IMG/VR virus record: IMGVR_UViG_3300042346_001592
Span: 1 to 64,000 of that record
From: a virus
Reading direction: 5' to 3' (one strand)
Length of the DNA: 64,000 nucleotides
Position 1 is the stretch's first letter. Each line of letters begins with the position of its first letter. The notes beneath the pieces were generated by a model. It made no database searches and was not told the origin of the DNA. It saw only the letters and a list, made by a program, of their open reading frames with translations. Shown here in pieces: positions 16,338 to 25,690 of this stretch. Made by a program: the position numbers and the translations under genes.

Positions 16338-17513
16338 ATGGCAGTTAAGCTTGTTCTAACACAAATAATGAAAAATGAATCACATGTCGCAAAAAGAATG
16401 CTTGATTCAATAAAACCAATAGTTGATGCACTTTGTATTATAGACACCGGATCAACGGACAACTCAATTGAATTTGTTAAAAACTGGGGTCAAGAAAATG
16501 GAATAGAAACTTTCATTTTTGAAAAACCTTTCGACAACTTTGAAAATTGTAGAAATTACGCCTTCGAGATGGCAAGAAAAGAGTTACTAACTCGTGGTGA
16601 TGGTCATGATTGGTATTCTTTTTGGCTTGATTTCGATGAACAATTAGTAGTTGAACCTTCTTTCGATAAGCAATCAATCAATAAAGATTTGTATATGTTC
16701 AACACTTATATCAAATCGATGAAATATACCAGAAATGAACTTTGTAGGTTAAATAAACCTTTCAGATGGTATGGCCCTGTTCATGAGTTTATTGTGTGTG
16801 ATGAGCAGAATATTACAAGTGATTTAATGAGAGGTCTTCATGTTATTGTGAATATGGATGGTGCTTCTTGGCAAGAGAATACACCAGAGAAATATAGAAA
16901 ACACGCAGCAGTTCTAGAAGACTATATTACCAACAAAGATAGAAATGCTCGTTGGGTGTTCTACACCGCACAATCTTACCACGATGCCTCAAATATTCCC
17001 AATAACAGACCAGAACAAGAAGAAAGACTTCGTAGAGCTATGAAATTTTACAAAGAACGCATTTCTAGAAATGATGGATACTTTGAAGAAAGATATTATT
17101 CCCAATTCAGGGTGGCTACAATTATGAGGGTTTTAGAATATCCCTGGAAAGATACTCTTCAAGAACTTTTCAAAGCTTACACAATGGAGCCACTTCGAGC
17201 AGAGCCATTGAAAGTAATTATTGATCAATATCTTATGACTGGTGATTATGAATTAGCTTATATGTACACGAAGTTTTGTAAAGTTAATTTTCACAAAAAC
17301 AATCCATATCCGAAAAGATTATTATTCGTAGATGAATCACTATATGCTTGGAGAATCTTAGAAGCTCACTCAGCTGCTTGTTTTTATACAGGTAGAAAAG
17401 ATGAAGCAAAATCTACATACAACGAACTAATGTCAATCGCTAAGTCATCACCACAATTATTTGCTCCAGAAGATATTCAAAAAATTGAATCAAATAAACA
17501 TTTTTTCAATTAG
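16338..17513 (+). CDS. Family 2 glycosyltransferase with helical C-terminal domain
   Basis: The N-terminus is a GT2 domain: MKNESHVAKRMLDSI, CIIDTGSTDNS (about residues 33-43) and the DxD-like LDFDEQ (about 97). This layout resembles SunS-type and lipopolysaccharide beta-glucosyltransferases. The C-terminal ~180 residues are helical with TPR-like character (YTKFCKVNF, AACFYTGRKDEAKSTYNELM). It may glycosylate proteins or surface glycans. It converges on the next gene with an 8 nt overlap of coding ends. Confidence 0.8.
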   Translation: MAVKLVLTQIMKNESHVAKRMLDSIKPIVDALCIIDTGSTDNSIEFVKNWGQENGIETFIFEKPFDNFENCRNYAFEMARKELLTRGDGHDWYSFWLDFDEQLVVEPSFDKQSINKDLYMFNTYIKSMKYTRNELCRLNKPFRWYGPVHEFIVCDEQNITSDLMRGLHVIVNMDGASWQENTPEKYRKHAAVLEDYITNKDRNARWVFYTAQSYHDASNIPNNRPEQEERLRRAMKFYKERISRNDGYFEERYYSQFRVATIMRVLEYPWKDTLQELFKAYTMEPLRAEPLKVIIDQYLMTGDYELAYMYTKFCKVNFHKNNPYPKRLLFVDESLYAWRILEAHSAACFYTGRKDEAKSTYNELMSIAKSSPQLFAPEDIQKIESNKHFFN

Positions 17514-18063
17514 ACTTCGTTACTCTATTCATTAAATCCTTTTCGTATTCTTCGAAAGACATAACTTTTCCAGGTTTTTTCAAATCTTTATTAAGGTCTC
17601 TATTAAATAGAGACTTTAATTTTTTTAAATTAGTTTGATCTTTTCTTCTCTTCTTGCCTACTTTCGATCCGTGTTCTCTATCAGGAACTGGTGCTTTTTG
17701 ATACATTTTTTTCCCACCAAGTGCTGGAAAAGGAAAAGCAATATCTCCAGAACCAGAAGAACCACCACCTGCTTGAAAGGCACCTCCACCAGTTGAACCA
17801 GCAAATATAGAGGGTTGTGGCGCTACTACTGCACCCATACCACCTATACCAGCATTGGAATAAGCAACACCTCCACCACCAACAGCCGATCCTGTTACTG
17901 CACCACTCGGACCCCCGGTAGCAGAAGTATCTTCAAAAAAACTTTTTAATTCGAGTTTGTGAATTAATCGATTTATATGCTCGATACCATTCATTTTTCC
18001 TTCAAGAATCATAGTTTGTCTAAGATCCAATAATTCTTGTAAATTATTTTCATTTGCTTTCAT
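17506..18063 (-). CDS. Gly-rich phage protein, 185 aa
   Basis: Three parts are visible: an N-terminal helix (about 1-40), a Gly/Ser/Ala-rich low-complexity linker (about 47-110) and a basic C-terminal part with many Lys/Arg (about 118-185) ending in a short helix (MSFEEYEKDLMNRV). No family was recognised. The glycine-rich middle and basic tail suggest a structural or DNA-associated virion protein, but this is inference. Its 3' end overlaps the 3' end of the GT2 gene by 8 nt. Confidence 0.55.
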   Translation of the reverse strand: MKANENNLQELLDLRQTMILEGKMNGIEHINRLIHKLELKSFFEDTSATGGPSGAVTGSAVGGGGVAYSNAGIGGMGAVVAPQPSIFAGSTGGGAFQAGGGSSGSGDIAFPFPALGGKKMYQKAPVPDREHGSKVGKKRRKDQTNLKKLKSLFNRDLNKDLKKPGKVMSFEEYEKDLMNRVTKSN

Positions 18064-18069
18064 AAAATG

Positions 18070-18077
18070 TATATATA
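18070..18077 (+). promoter_or_regulatory. TATATATA box between divergent genes
   Basis: TATATATA lies 18 nt before the TTG at 18096 on the plus strand and 6 nt from the ATG at 18063 on the minus strand, so it could serve either gene. Confidence 0.35.
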
Positions 18078-18095
18078 AAAAAAAACTTTATTATT

Positions 18096-18788
18096 TTGTT
18101 CTCAATAGATACTATACAATTTTACAATCTTCTTGGAGAATATACAGGTGCTAGAGATGAGTTCTCAAAAAAAATAGAACTCATCAATACTAATATTCCA
18201 AAGTTTATGAGTGAAGTAGATAGATTCTTAGAGCTTAATCCCGAAATAAAAAATTTATTATCAGAAGATAAGATAGAAGAATCTTCAAGTGATGATCTTT
18301 CTCAAAAAGTTGAAAATGAAAACACAATAGAAATTTTAGAAGATAATGTATCACAACAAAACGAGAATTCAGATTCAACAAATATTATTCCATTGGGGAA
18401 TGTTAAAGAAATTACGGTAGAAGAATCAACTATTGAGAGAGATAGAAAATTAAAAGATCTTTATCGCAAAATTGTTAAAATAACACATCCTGATAAAACA
18501 TTAGATCAAATTCTTAACGAACTTTATATTGAGGCCACTAGTTATTACAATGAAAAAGATCTTTTATCTCTTTTCTATATTTGTTATAAATTGAGTATAA
18601 GTTTTAATGTAGATTCCTTCGAAATAGAGGAAATCAATCATAAGATATCAGATTTCAAAAATAAAAGTAAGTTTTTAGATAGTAACTTAACCTTGATTTG
18701 GTTATACAGCGATAAAAAAGAAAGAGTTATTCTAGATTATATATTATCACAAATTGAATCCAAAAGAATGCGTGATTTGTTTAGATAA
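18096..18788 (+). CDS. J-domain-like protein, 230 aa
   Basis: The middle of the protein contains KLKDLYRKIVKITHPDKT (about residues 119-136), the helix II plus HPD loop of DnaJ-type co-chaperones, followed by further helices. The N-terminal ~40 residues are helical and a Ser/Glu/Asn-rich linker (about 55-110) separates them. J-domains stimulate Hsp70 (DnaK) ATPase; no Hsp70 is seen here, so it may redirect the host DnaK. The first possible start in frame is TTG at 18096. A full J-domain fold was not verified. Confidence 0.55.
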   Translation: MFSIDTIQFYNLLGEYTGARDEFSKKIELINTNIPKFMSEVDRFLELNPEIKNLLSEDKIEESSSDDLSQKVENENTIEILEDNVSQQNENSDSTNIIPLGNVKEITVEESTIERDRKLKDLYRKIVKITHPDKTLDQILNELYIEATSYYNEKDLLSLFYICYKLSISFNVDSFEIEEINHKISDFKNKSKFLDSNLTLIWLYSDKKERVILDYILSQIESKRMRDLFR

Positions 18789-18841
18789 AAGAAAAACATA
18801 CTCGGATATATTCTCTATAATACAAAAAAGAATACACTTTT

Positions 18842-19810
18842 TTGAAAAAGATAATTTATATCACACCTCACTTATCAACAGGTGGATGTCCTAAATATTT
18901 ACAGCTGAAAGTTGAATATTTCATCAATGAATACCAAATTTGGGTTGTAGAATGGAGTGATATCACCGGTGGTGTTTTTGTAGTTCAAAAAGAAAAAATA
19001 AGAGAGATTATCGGTCAAAATCTTATTACTCTTGGGGAAAATAAAGAAGAAATACTTTCTATCATTTCTGATATCGAACCAGATTATATTCATTTCGAAG
19101 AAATATCTGAAGATTTTATATCTTATAGTCTATTAAAAAAAATATGGTCACCTAACAGAAATTATAAAATATTAGAGACTACTCACTCTTCTTTTACATC
19201 TATTTCCAATAAATCATTCTTACCAGACCGATGGGTATTTCCATCTGAGTTCTCGGTTGAAAAGTTCTCAATTAATTTCGGGCCAGAGTGTGTAGTATGG
19301 GAAGCTCCTATTTTGAACAAGAATAATATAAATAAATCTCTGGCTAGAGAGAAATTAGGTATAAGTCTCAATTTTATTCATGTGCTTCATGTTGGATTAT
19401 TCACACCTGGCAAAAATCAAGAAGAAATTTTTGAAATAGCTAAAAAGTTTTTTGGTATGGATGTACAATTTCATTTTGTTGGCAATTTAGCTGATAACTT
19501 CAAACCCTATTGGCAAGATTTAGTATCAAAAACTCCCGGAAATTGTAGAATATGGGGTGAGAGAAATGATGTTGATCTTTTCTATGAAGCTTGTGATGTG
19601 TTTTATTTCCCATCAACTTATGAATTGAATCCTCTTTCTGTGAAAGAAGCTCTATCTTGGAAATTACCTACTTTTCTTAGAAGACTACATACCTATAAAG
19701 GGAAATATGACACAAATAATTTAGTTACCTACATTGATGAAAATATAGAAGACAATTACAAAAAACTTCTACAAAAAATAATATCGATTAAAAATGAGTC
19801 TGTTCTATGA
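18842..19810 (+). CDS. Family 4-like glycosyltransferase
   Basis: A GT-B layout is visible: N-terminal MKKIIYITPHLSTGGCPKYL (Gly-rich donor/acceptor loop), a middle hinge near residues 165-185 (LGISLNFIHVLHVGLFTPGKN) and the C-terminal ACDVFYFPSTYELNPLSVKEAL (about 256-277), the usual E-x7-E nucleotide-sugar site. The start is TTG at 18842. The 3' end overlaps the next glycosyltransferase gene by 17 nt, so the two are coupled. Donor and acceptor are unknown. Confidence 0.8.
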   Translation: MKKIIYITPHLSTGGCPKYLQLKVEYFINEYQIWVVEWSDITGGVFVVQKEKIREIIGQNLITLGENKEEILSIISDIEPDYIHFEEISEDFISYSLLKKIWSPNRNYKILETTHSSFTSISNKSFLPDRWVFPSEFSVEKFSINFGPECVVWEAPILNKNNINKSLAREKLGISLNFIHVLHVGLFTPGKNQEEIFEIAKKFFGMDVQFHFVGNLADNFKPYWQDLVSKTPGNCRIWGERNDVDLFYEACDVFYFPSTYELNPLSVKEALSWKLPTFLRRLHTYKGKYDTNNLVTYIDENIEDNYKKLLQKIISIKNESVL

Positions 19811-21602
19811 AGATTTAGAAAAACGAGATAGTTTTGGAAAGTTAGGTGTTATTGTATTGAAAGATTCTAAAGATTTGGATATACTTGATAGAAAATCTAA
19901 ATACTTTAAAGAAAATGATATTGAGATCTTAATAATTTCTAAACTCATACCTACTGATAAAATTTACTCCCAGTGTAATTTTCTCATTTATGATAATCTA
20001 TCAAAACGTAGTGAGTTGGAGATTATGTGGGAATTTGCTCGTGATAAGGCTTTTGTAAAAATATTATTCTACGACAATTTTGTTAAAGAAGTTACCTCTA
20101 TTGGTCAGACTTACCAGATGTTTTTAGAAAAATTAGATGAAGTTTCTAATACAGAGGAAAAATTTGTTGTGAATTTTCTAAATGGTGCCTACTTACTAAT
20201 CGACTTTCCATATTTTAGATCTTATTATGCTCAGTTCTTGGATAAAAATACAGGAAATATTATTTATTCTTGTGATATTTGGAATGGTGGGTGGTCCATG
20301 ACTATACTTAAATATTTTATAGACTACAATATCAAAGTGTTTGATAAACTAACGGATGAATTACTCTGGGATTATCATATAGATTTATATGAAAAAAATA
20401 TCTTGATTAGTTTCGAATCCTCAGCTCTAGGAGACACTCTAGCTTGGATGAGTGGTGTTGAAGATTTTATGACCAAACATCGTTGTAATGTAATTTTGAG
20501 CACTTTCCATAACTATCTTTTCGAAGATAAGTATCCGGATATAAAATTTATAAAACCTGGAGAAGGTGTATTTGGAATTTTCGCTCAATATAGAATAGGA
20601 TGGTTCTATAAAGAAGACTCAACCGTTGATTTTACACATCATCCAAGAGATTTTAAGACGATACCACTTCATCAAACAACTAGTGATATACTAGGACTTG
20701 ATTTTCAACAAAAACGTCCTAGAATAAAAATTCCAGAGATGACAAAACCCATAGAAGGTGATTATATAGTTATTGGTCCACATTCTACAACTCAAGCAAA
20801 ATTCTGGAATAACCCAGATGGGTGGAAAGATCTTGTTGATTTCTTTAAAAAAATTGGATGGAAAGTAATTGTTATCTCGAGAGAAGGTAACGGATTTATG
20901 GGCAACTATTTCCCAGAGGGTGTAATAGACAAATCAGGTGACCTACCGATAGAAGACAGAATAAATGATATACGATGGAGTCGAATGTTCATAGGTCTTG
21001 GTAGTGGATTGACTTGGTTAGCTTGGGCCACTGGTGTTCCGCTAACTATTATCTCTGGATTCTCCCAACCTTGGACTGAACCAACCGGATCAGATATTAT
21101 AAGAATACACAATTCATCAGTCTGTAATTCTTGTTTTAATAGACATCGACTTAATGGTGGAGATTGGTTCTGGTGTCCTGACAAAAAAGATACACCCGAT
21201 CAGTTTATCTGTAGTAAATCAATAACATCTCAAGAAGTTATATCAAAAATATCAGAATATTTTGGAATCGAAATTAGTGAAAAGAAAATGGGTATAAATT
21301 TAGTTAAAGATATATTGAAAACGAAAGGTATAAGAAATGTTTCAATTTTTACCTCAAATAGTTCTTTAAAATTAAGTATGTTAGAGGATTTCGAAAATTA
21401 TTTTGAAAAAGATACTGATTGTGTATTTACTGATAAATTGCCAGAAATTGCATTCACACTTTTCAAAAGTTTAGTAAGAAAAGGTGGGTTACTTGTTTTT
21501 TATAATCCACACGATCTGAGTTATTTTGAATCAATCACATCAAAAAAACTAATTTATAACTCAAACGAAGACAACGAGAGTTTTGCTATTATATTTTTGT
21601 AG
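19794..21602 (+). CDS. TibC/BAHT-like heptosyltransferase with Cys4 finger
   Basis: The C-terminal half is a GT9-type ADP-heptose transferase fold: IVIGPHSTTQAKFWNNPDGW (about residues 325-344), VIVISREGNG, and FIGLGSGLTWLAWATGVP. It is followed by four cysteines, C444-x2-C447-x13-C461-x11-C473 (VCNSCFN ... WFWCPD ... FICS), as in the iron-finger of TibC-type bacterial autotransporter heptosyltransferases. The N-terminal ~190 residues are unassigned, and the C-terminal ~110 residues after the finger are extra. Known members attach heptose to Ser residues of adhesin repeats. Substrate in this phage is unknown. Confidence 0.72.
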   Translation: MSLFYEDLEKRDSFGKLGVIVLKDSKDLDILDRKSKYFKENDIEILIISKLIPTDKIYSQCNFLIYDNLSKRSELEIMWEFARDKAFVKILFYDNFVKEVTSIGQTYQMFLEKLDEVSNTEEKFVVNFLNGAYLLIDFPYFRSYYAQFLDKNTGNIIYSCDIWNGGWSMTILKYFIDYNIKVFDKLTDELLWDYHIDLYEKNILISFESSALGDTLAWMSGVEDFMTKHRCNVILSTFHNYLFEDKYPDIKFIKPGEGVFGIFAQYRIGWFYKEDSTVDFTHHPRDFKTIPLHQTTSDILGLDFQQKRPRIKIPEMTKPIEGDYIVIGPHSTTQAKFWNNPDGWKDLVDFFKKIGWKVIVISREGNGFMGNYFPEGVIDKSGDLPIEDRINDIRWSRMFIGLGSGLTWLAWATGVPLTIISGFSQPWTEPTGSDIIRIHNSSVCNSCFNRHRLNGGDWFWCPDKKDTPDQFICSKSITSQEVISKISEYFGIEISEKKMGINLVKDILKTKGIRNVSIFTSNSSLKLSMLEDFENYFEKDTDCVFTDKLPEIAFTLFKSLVRKGGLLVFYNPHDLSYFESITSKKLIYNSNEDNESFAIIFL

Positions 21603-21604
21603 TA

Positions 21605-22240
21605 TTACTTAGAAAGTAGTTTTATTAAGTCCTCGGTGATACGCGCTACCATCTTTCTTCCCTCAATTTCTACCTGTGGTATATTTTGAATCACAGAAAA
21701 CTTGTCGTTTCCACCTACAGTAATATTTTCAATTAGTTTAGATATATTTGAACCTTTTGGATATTTAGATAGATAAAAGTTTTTTAGTTCATTAACAAAA
21801 TTAGAAAGATCTACACCTTTTTGATAGTTGTATTTGACCATCTGAAGTTCATTATCTTGTTTTTCAACTAAGATATACCAAATTGAATTTTTTGATATTT
21901 TTACTTTTTCTAGAAAATTATAGGCGTTTGAAGCTTTTACCTTTTTTGGAAACTTAGCTACTTTTCCGTAGAATTTTACAGACTCTTCTGTTTTTTCATC
22001 CCCTTCAGCCGAAGATTTTTTGTTTTTCAGGAGTTGACCTTCTGGTTGAAGATAAGAAATATCAGCTGTTTGCTCCCTTCTTGTTTTTTTATAGGGAAGA
22101 TTTGGATTTTGTGGAATTTCATCTTCACCAAATGGTTCTACCGGAAGCTCAATATCTACATCTTTACCTCCTTCAAAACCAGATATTTGAGAAAACTTCT
22201 TAAATTTTCCAGAATTTTTAGCTTCGTTAATATTACCCAT
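21605..22240 (-). CDS. Hypothetical protein, 211 aa
   Basis: Not recognised. The N-terminal half is polar and probably disordered, with GKFKKFSQISGFE near the start (faintly like the capsid-targeting peptides of other genes here) and a Pro/Glu-rich segment. The C-terminal ~115 residues (from about residue 95) look like a compact alpha/beta domain (NSIWYILVEKQDNELQMVKY, then VDLSNFVNELKNFYL). Its stop is 2 nt from the convergent glycosyltransferase stop. A TATATA box lies 18 nt before its ATG. Confidence 0.55.
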   Translation of the reverse strand: MGNINEAKNSGKFKKFSQISGFEGGKDVDIELPVEPFGEDEIPQNPNLPYKKTRREQTADISYLQPEGQLLKNKKSSAEGDEKTEESVKFYGKVAKFPKKVKASNAYNFLEKVKISKNSIWYILVEKQDNELQMVKYNYQKGVDLSNFVNELKNFYLSKYPKGSNISKLIENITVGGNDKFSVIQNIPQVEIEGRKMVARITEDLIKLLSK

Positions 22241-22258
22241 TTTTATTTTTTTTATTTC

Positions 22259-22264
22259 TATATA
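22259..22264 (-). promoter_or_regulatory. TATATA box, candidate promoter
   Basis: On the minus strand AATATATAGAAATAAAAAAAA precedes the ATG at 22240 by 18 nt; it matches the recurrent phage box with an A-rich leader. Confidence 0.35.
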
Positions 22265-22286
22265 TTAAATTATTTTCGTGGATTTT

Positions 22287-22541
22287 TTAATTTTTGTGCT
22301 TATAGTAGTCTTTTTCTACGATATAATTTTTATAGTTTTTTATCATATTGACTTGATCAAACCATCTAGAGGGTATACCTTTTATGTTGTCAAGATAGCT
22401 CTTCATTTCATCATTTTGAAATACATAAGGAGATAGTGTTCTATCTAAAATAATATCTTCATAATCGACCCAGTCTTTATCTGTATCATTTCGATGTTTG
22501 AGATCCCAGAGCTCTTCTATTTGACGTTCTTTATTCAACAT
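22287..22541 (-). CDS. Small phage protein downstream of gp6-like gene, 84 aa
   Basis: The best start is the ATG at 22541 (MLNKERQIEELWDL), 4 nt after the stop of the gp6-like gene; an in-frame start at 22685 would overlap that gene by about 140 nt. The protein is polar with a helical N-terminus and aromatic-rich C-terminus (RWFDQVNMIKNYKNYIVEKD). No family recognised. Position directly after a baseplate gene suggests a small virion or assembly protein. Confidence 0.65.
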   Translation of the reverse strand: MLNKERQIEELWDLKHRNDTDKDWVDYEDIILDRTLSPYVFQNDEMKSYLDNIKGIPSRWFDQVNMIKNYKNYIVEKDYYKHKN

Positions 22542-22545
22542 TTTA

Positions 22546-24264
22546 TTAAATTCTTTGTTTTGCTGATAGTGGTACTTTTCCTTTATAGATAACATTAACA
22601 GATTTAAGACCTGAGCCATCAATATCATCAGAAAAATAAATATCATTCCTATCTCTCCATCCTCCACGAATAAGTGGTATTTCACTAGCGTGAAAAATTA
22701 TATCACCTAAAATTGAATCCAAACCTATAACCTTGTTAGGTTCATATCCAGGTTGTGGAACTACTTCAAGTCGGTTTTGTGAAAGAGTGTAAGGATTTGT
22801 TCTGTTTTGTTGAAGTATTGTATTTTGACGATGGTAGTCTTCGGTATCTTTTGATATAAATGAAATATCAACCGAATGAATCTCACTTATTTTTGACTTG
22901 AGTTCAACTAAAAGATCTGATTTGGGAATTCGATTCATACGTGTGAGATCTAAAAAATAATCTGATATTACATCATAAATTTGAGAATTCACGGTCTCTT
23001 CTACACTATCTTCATAAACAATTACGAAAACATTACAGATATAATAAGATAGTCTAGGCGAACTAATTGTAAGCTTAGAAGTAAGAACAATATTACCATT
23101 TGATTTCAGATAGGACAATATTTTATTTTTTTCAAGATCATCTAGTCTGAAAGCTTCTATATCAATTGTAAAATAATTTACATTTTTATCTTTGAACAAT
23201 TTTATGTTTGGTGTAGCAACGACATAAACAATCTCATCTTGTTCATATGCATTTACGTGTGAGAAAACACCTAATTTTTTTATTTCATAGGCAAATTGTT
23301 CAGGAAGAGCTAGAACAAAGTTATTGGTAGAAATAGGTAGAAGACTTCGTGTAAATTCGATGGATTCTGCATCAGCACCGAAATTTAGATCTGTTTCATA
23401 TACAATATCAAATATATTTTCTACGTTTATAGGCTCACCATTACCATCAAAAATATCATCAACAAATACCCAATCATTAGGAACTCTACTGAATATTGAA
23501 CCTTGTGATCCATCTGTAGCTAAATAATCCACATCAATAATCGATCCGATAGGTGGTATAGCACCGAATCCACCATTTCCAAAAATGATATCTACGCCAC
23601 CATTGAAACCAGTTTTGAAAACTAATGCTTTTTCGTCTGGCATCATATCATAAAGGTGTTTTTTAGTTTCCCACATTTGACTATTTACGAATACTTCATA
23701 GTTGAAATTCTCTACCTGACGAAGAGCTCTTAGATCGAGACTAAAAGTTTGCATCGGTGACCCGGTTCCGGTAAAAGTTCTTCTTTCCCAACGACCTTGA
23801 ATAATAGATAATATTATTTCAGTTGAGTTTGTAACTTTGTATGTTTTACTATCAGATCCAAGAATTATCGAATACTGAAGATTATTAGTTTTATTTTTAA
23901 TAGTGCTTCTATTTGATATTGTAATCCTTTCACCCGCAATCTCTTCTTCTGCAATAAAACCACCTTTCAATTTTAATTTTATAGTTCCTGTGGCCGAGAT
24001 AGCTCTAGTTGGTATGTGACCTGCTAAAATTGCGGCATTTCTTATAGCAATCGGATTATTTGTTAAATCTTGAGAAAGATCAAAATTATTCTGAGCTTTC
24101 TTTAGGTAGAGTGTAGATAATTGATGAAGATTTTCTAAAACTGTCAAAATTTGACCATATGGCGAGGCGTTTGTAAAAAGAAGGTTAGCTTTTTTATATT
24201 CTTCTTTTAGGTAAAGCTCTATCTCAGCTTTTTGCCTTTCAAAACTAATTTCGCTAAATAACAC
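22546..24264 (-). CDS. Baseplate wedge protein, gp6 / baseplate J-like
   Basis: The N-terminal region contains NPIAIRNAAILAGHIPTRAI (about residues 70-89), a signature of T4-like gp6 proteins (consensus N.....RNAA.LAGH.PTRAISA). Following beta-rich segments fit the baseplate J-like fold, which in contractile-tailed phages forms the ring of the baseplate wedge. It is 572 aa against about 660 for T4 gp6. The start codon is GTG at 24264. This is the clearest evidence in the window for a myovirus with a contractile tail. Confidence 0.82.
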   Translation of the reverse strand: MLFSEISFERQKAEIELYLKEEYKKANLLFTNASPYGQILTVLENLHQLSTLYLKKAQNNFDLSQDLTNNPIAIRNAAILAGHIPTRAISATGTIKLKLKGGFIAEEEIAGERITISNRSTIKNKTNNLQYSIILGSDSKTYKVTNSTEIILSIIQGRWERRTFTGTGSPMQTFSLDLRALRQVENFNYEVFVNSQMWETKKHLYDMMPDEKALVFKTGFNGGVDIIFGNGGFGAIPPIGSIIDVDYLATDGSQGSIFSRVPNDWVFVDDIFDGNGEPINVENIFDIVYETDLNFGADAESIEFTRSLLPISTNNFVLALPEQFAYEIKKLGVFSHVNAYEQDEIVYVVATPNIKLFKDKNVNYFTIDIEAFRLDDLEKNKILSYLKSNGNIVLTSKLTISSPRLSYYICNVFVIVYEDSVEETVNSQIYDVISDYFLDLTRMNRIPKSDLLVELKSKISEIHSVDISFISKDTEDYHRQNTILQQNRTNPYTLSQNRLEVVPQPGYEPNKVIGLDSILGDIIFHASEIPLIRGGWRDRNDIYFSDDIDGSGLKSVNVIYKGKVPLSAKQRI

Positions 24265-24342
24265 TTTTCTATAAATATTTGAGATTATATATAAAATCTA
24301 CTCTCTATTCTATTTCTTTGCGATTTGTTTTTTTTAGTTTTT

Positions 24343-24350
24343 TATATATA
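24343..24350 (+). promoter_or_regulatory. TATATATA box, candidate phage promoter
   Basis: TATATATA followed by an A-rich leader ends 16 nt before the ATG at 24367. Confidence 0.4.
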
Positions 24351-24366
24351 AAAATAAAAAAAACAG

Positions 24367-25089
24367 ATGACTTTCGAAGATTTCGGTAAGTTTGTATCAG
24401 AGTGGGGTGTTCTAGGTTCGTCTGGAGCTTTTATTCTGTGGGTATTGTATTTAGTGGTCAAAAATGATTCGGGAAAAATTCTTACTAAACTAATTGAATA
24501 TATTACGAAAAAACTAGGATTTGGTGAAAAAAAATCTGGTTCAAAAGTTATTTCTATTTCAGATGTTATAAATCACGATATTTTTAACTACATAGATTTT
24601 TGGAAATATTCTAAAATTCCTACTTTTACATTCTCAACCGAATACAGAACTGTTGTATTCAGAAAGTATCTATTTATTTTCTTGAAAAACTGGAAAGATA
24701 ATTTAGAAGAATATATTAATTCTAGAGATTTTGAAGAAATGGATTCTTCTGAGATCTGGAAATCTTTTCTATCCCTTATAAACGATGTTATCTATGATTA
24801 CGAAACAGAGATGGCCTCGTCGGGTATTCCTAGAATTGTTATAGAAAAAATGAAAATTAAAAACAATGATATTGTTTCTCTTACAATCAATTTGATTGAA
24901 GGTATTTGTAACTCACAATTTTACGAATCTGAAAAAAACTATCTGAAAGTTTATTCTATACTTAATATCATTCTTTCTATTCTAGAAAATACAATATCAA
25001 ATTCAGAACAAACTTGTAATGGTATTAACGGTCAACTTAAGGGGCAAAAGTTCTCTGAATCAGGTAAAACCTACATAGAACCCTCTTAA
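24367..25089 (+). CDS. Membrane-anchored hypothetical protein, 240 aa
   Basis: A single N-terminal hydrophobic segment (about residues 14-32, WGVLGSSGAFILWVLYLVV) looks like a membrane anchor, followed by a basic stretch and a long helical domain of about 190 residues with no family match. It is encoded alone between divergent baseplate and plus-strand kinase genes. A lysis or membrane-remodelling role is conceivable but nothing in the sequence proves it. A TATATATA box 16 nt before the start supports it as a real gene. Confidence 0.6.
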   Translation: MTFEDFGKFVSEWGVLGSSGAFILWVLYLVVKNDSGKILTKLIEYITKKLGFGEKKSGSKVISISDVINHDIFNYIDFWKYSKIPTFTFSTEYRTVVFRKYLFIFLKNWKDNLEEYINSRDFEEMDSSEIWKSFLSLINDVIYDYETEMASSGIPRIVIEKMKIKNNDIVSLTINLIEGICNSQFYESEKNYLKVYSILNIILSILENTISNSEQTCNGINGQLKGQKFSESGKTYIEPS

Positions 25090-25144
25090 AATTAAACTTT
25101 CTATCACTTTTTATTATAAAGTAAAAATTTTATTAAAGGAAAAA

Positions 25145-25690
25145 GTGGAATTGAAAAAGGAGAAATGTATTATACTCGGACCTTCTGCTTCAGGTAAAGA
25201 TTACTTAAAAAGAAAACTATCACAAAGAGGTCTAAAGGCTCTTGTGAAATATACAACTAGACCACCAAGAGAGGGGGAAGTTGATGGGGTAGAATATAAG
25301 TTTGTTACTCAACAAATCTTTCACCAGATGCTTGAGAGTTCTGAGTTTCTTCTACATCAAGAGTTTGAGGTTTGGCCTAAAGATAAAGAACCCGAGAAGT
25401 GGTATTATGGTATATCCAGAGAAGATTTTGAAAGTTCACAAGTTATGATACTTACACCGGGTGAATTTTCTCAAGTAGAGGGACTAGATAGACAGAATTA
25501 TTTCGTGGTTCTTCTAGATATACCAGAAGAGACAAGAAGACAAAGACTATCGGTCAGAAACGATAACAATGATTCAATAGATAGAAGAATAAATGCTGAC
25601 AGAGAAGATTTTTCTGTGAAAATAGATTACGATCTTAAAATATCCGACCCTGATTTCGAAGAAGGTATGGTTTGGGATTTGATGTATTAA
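25145..25690 (+). CDS. gmk: Guanylate kinase-like protein
   Basis: P-loop GPSASGKD (about residues 12-19) is followed by the GMP-binding signature KYTTRPPREGEVDGVEYKF (about 34-52), both typical of guanylate kinase. The C-terminal LDIPEETRRQRLSVR segment matches the lid. At 181 aa the length is slightly below the usual ~200. The start is GTG at 25145, preceded by AAAGGA. It would convert GMP or dGMP to the diphosphate for phage DNA synthesis. Its stop shares the TTAA tetramer with the convergent gene. Confidence 0.8.
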   Translation: MELKKEKCIILGPSASGKDYLKRKLSQRGLKALVKYTTRPPREGEVDGVEYKFVTQQIFHQMLESSEFLLHQEFEVWPKDKEPEKWYYGISREDFESSQVMILTPGEFSQVEGLDRQNYFVVLLDIPEETRRQRLSVRNDNNDSIDRRINADREDFSVKIDYDLKISDPDFEEGMVWDLMY

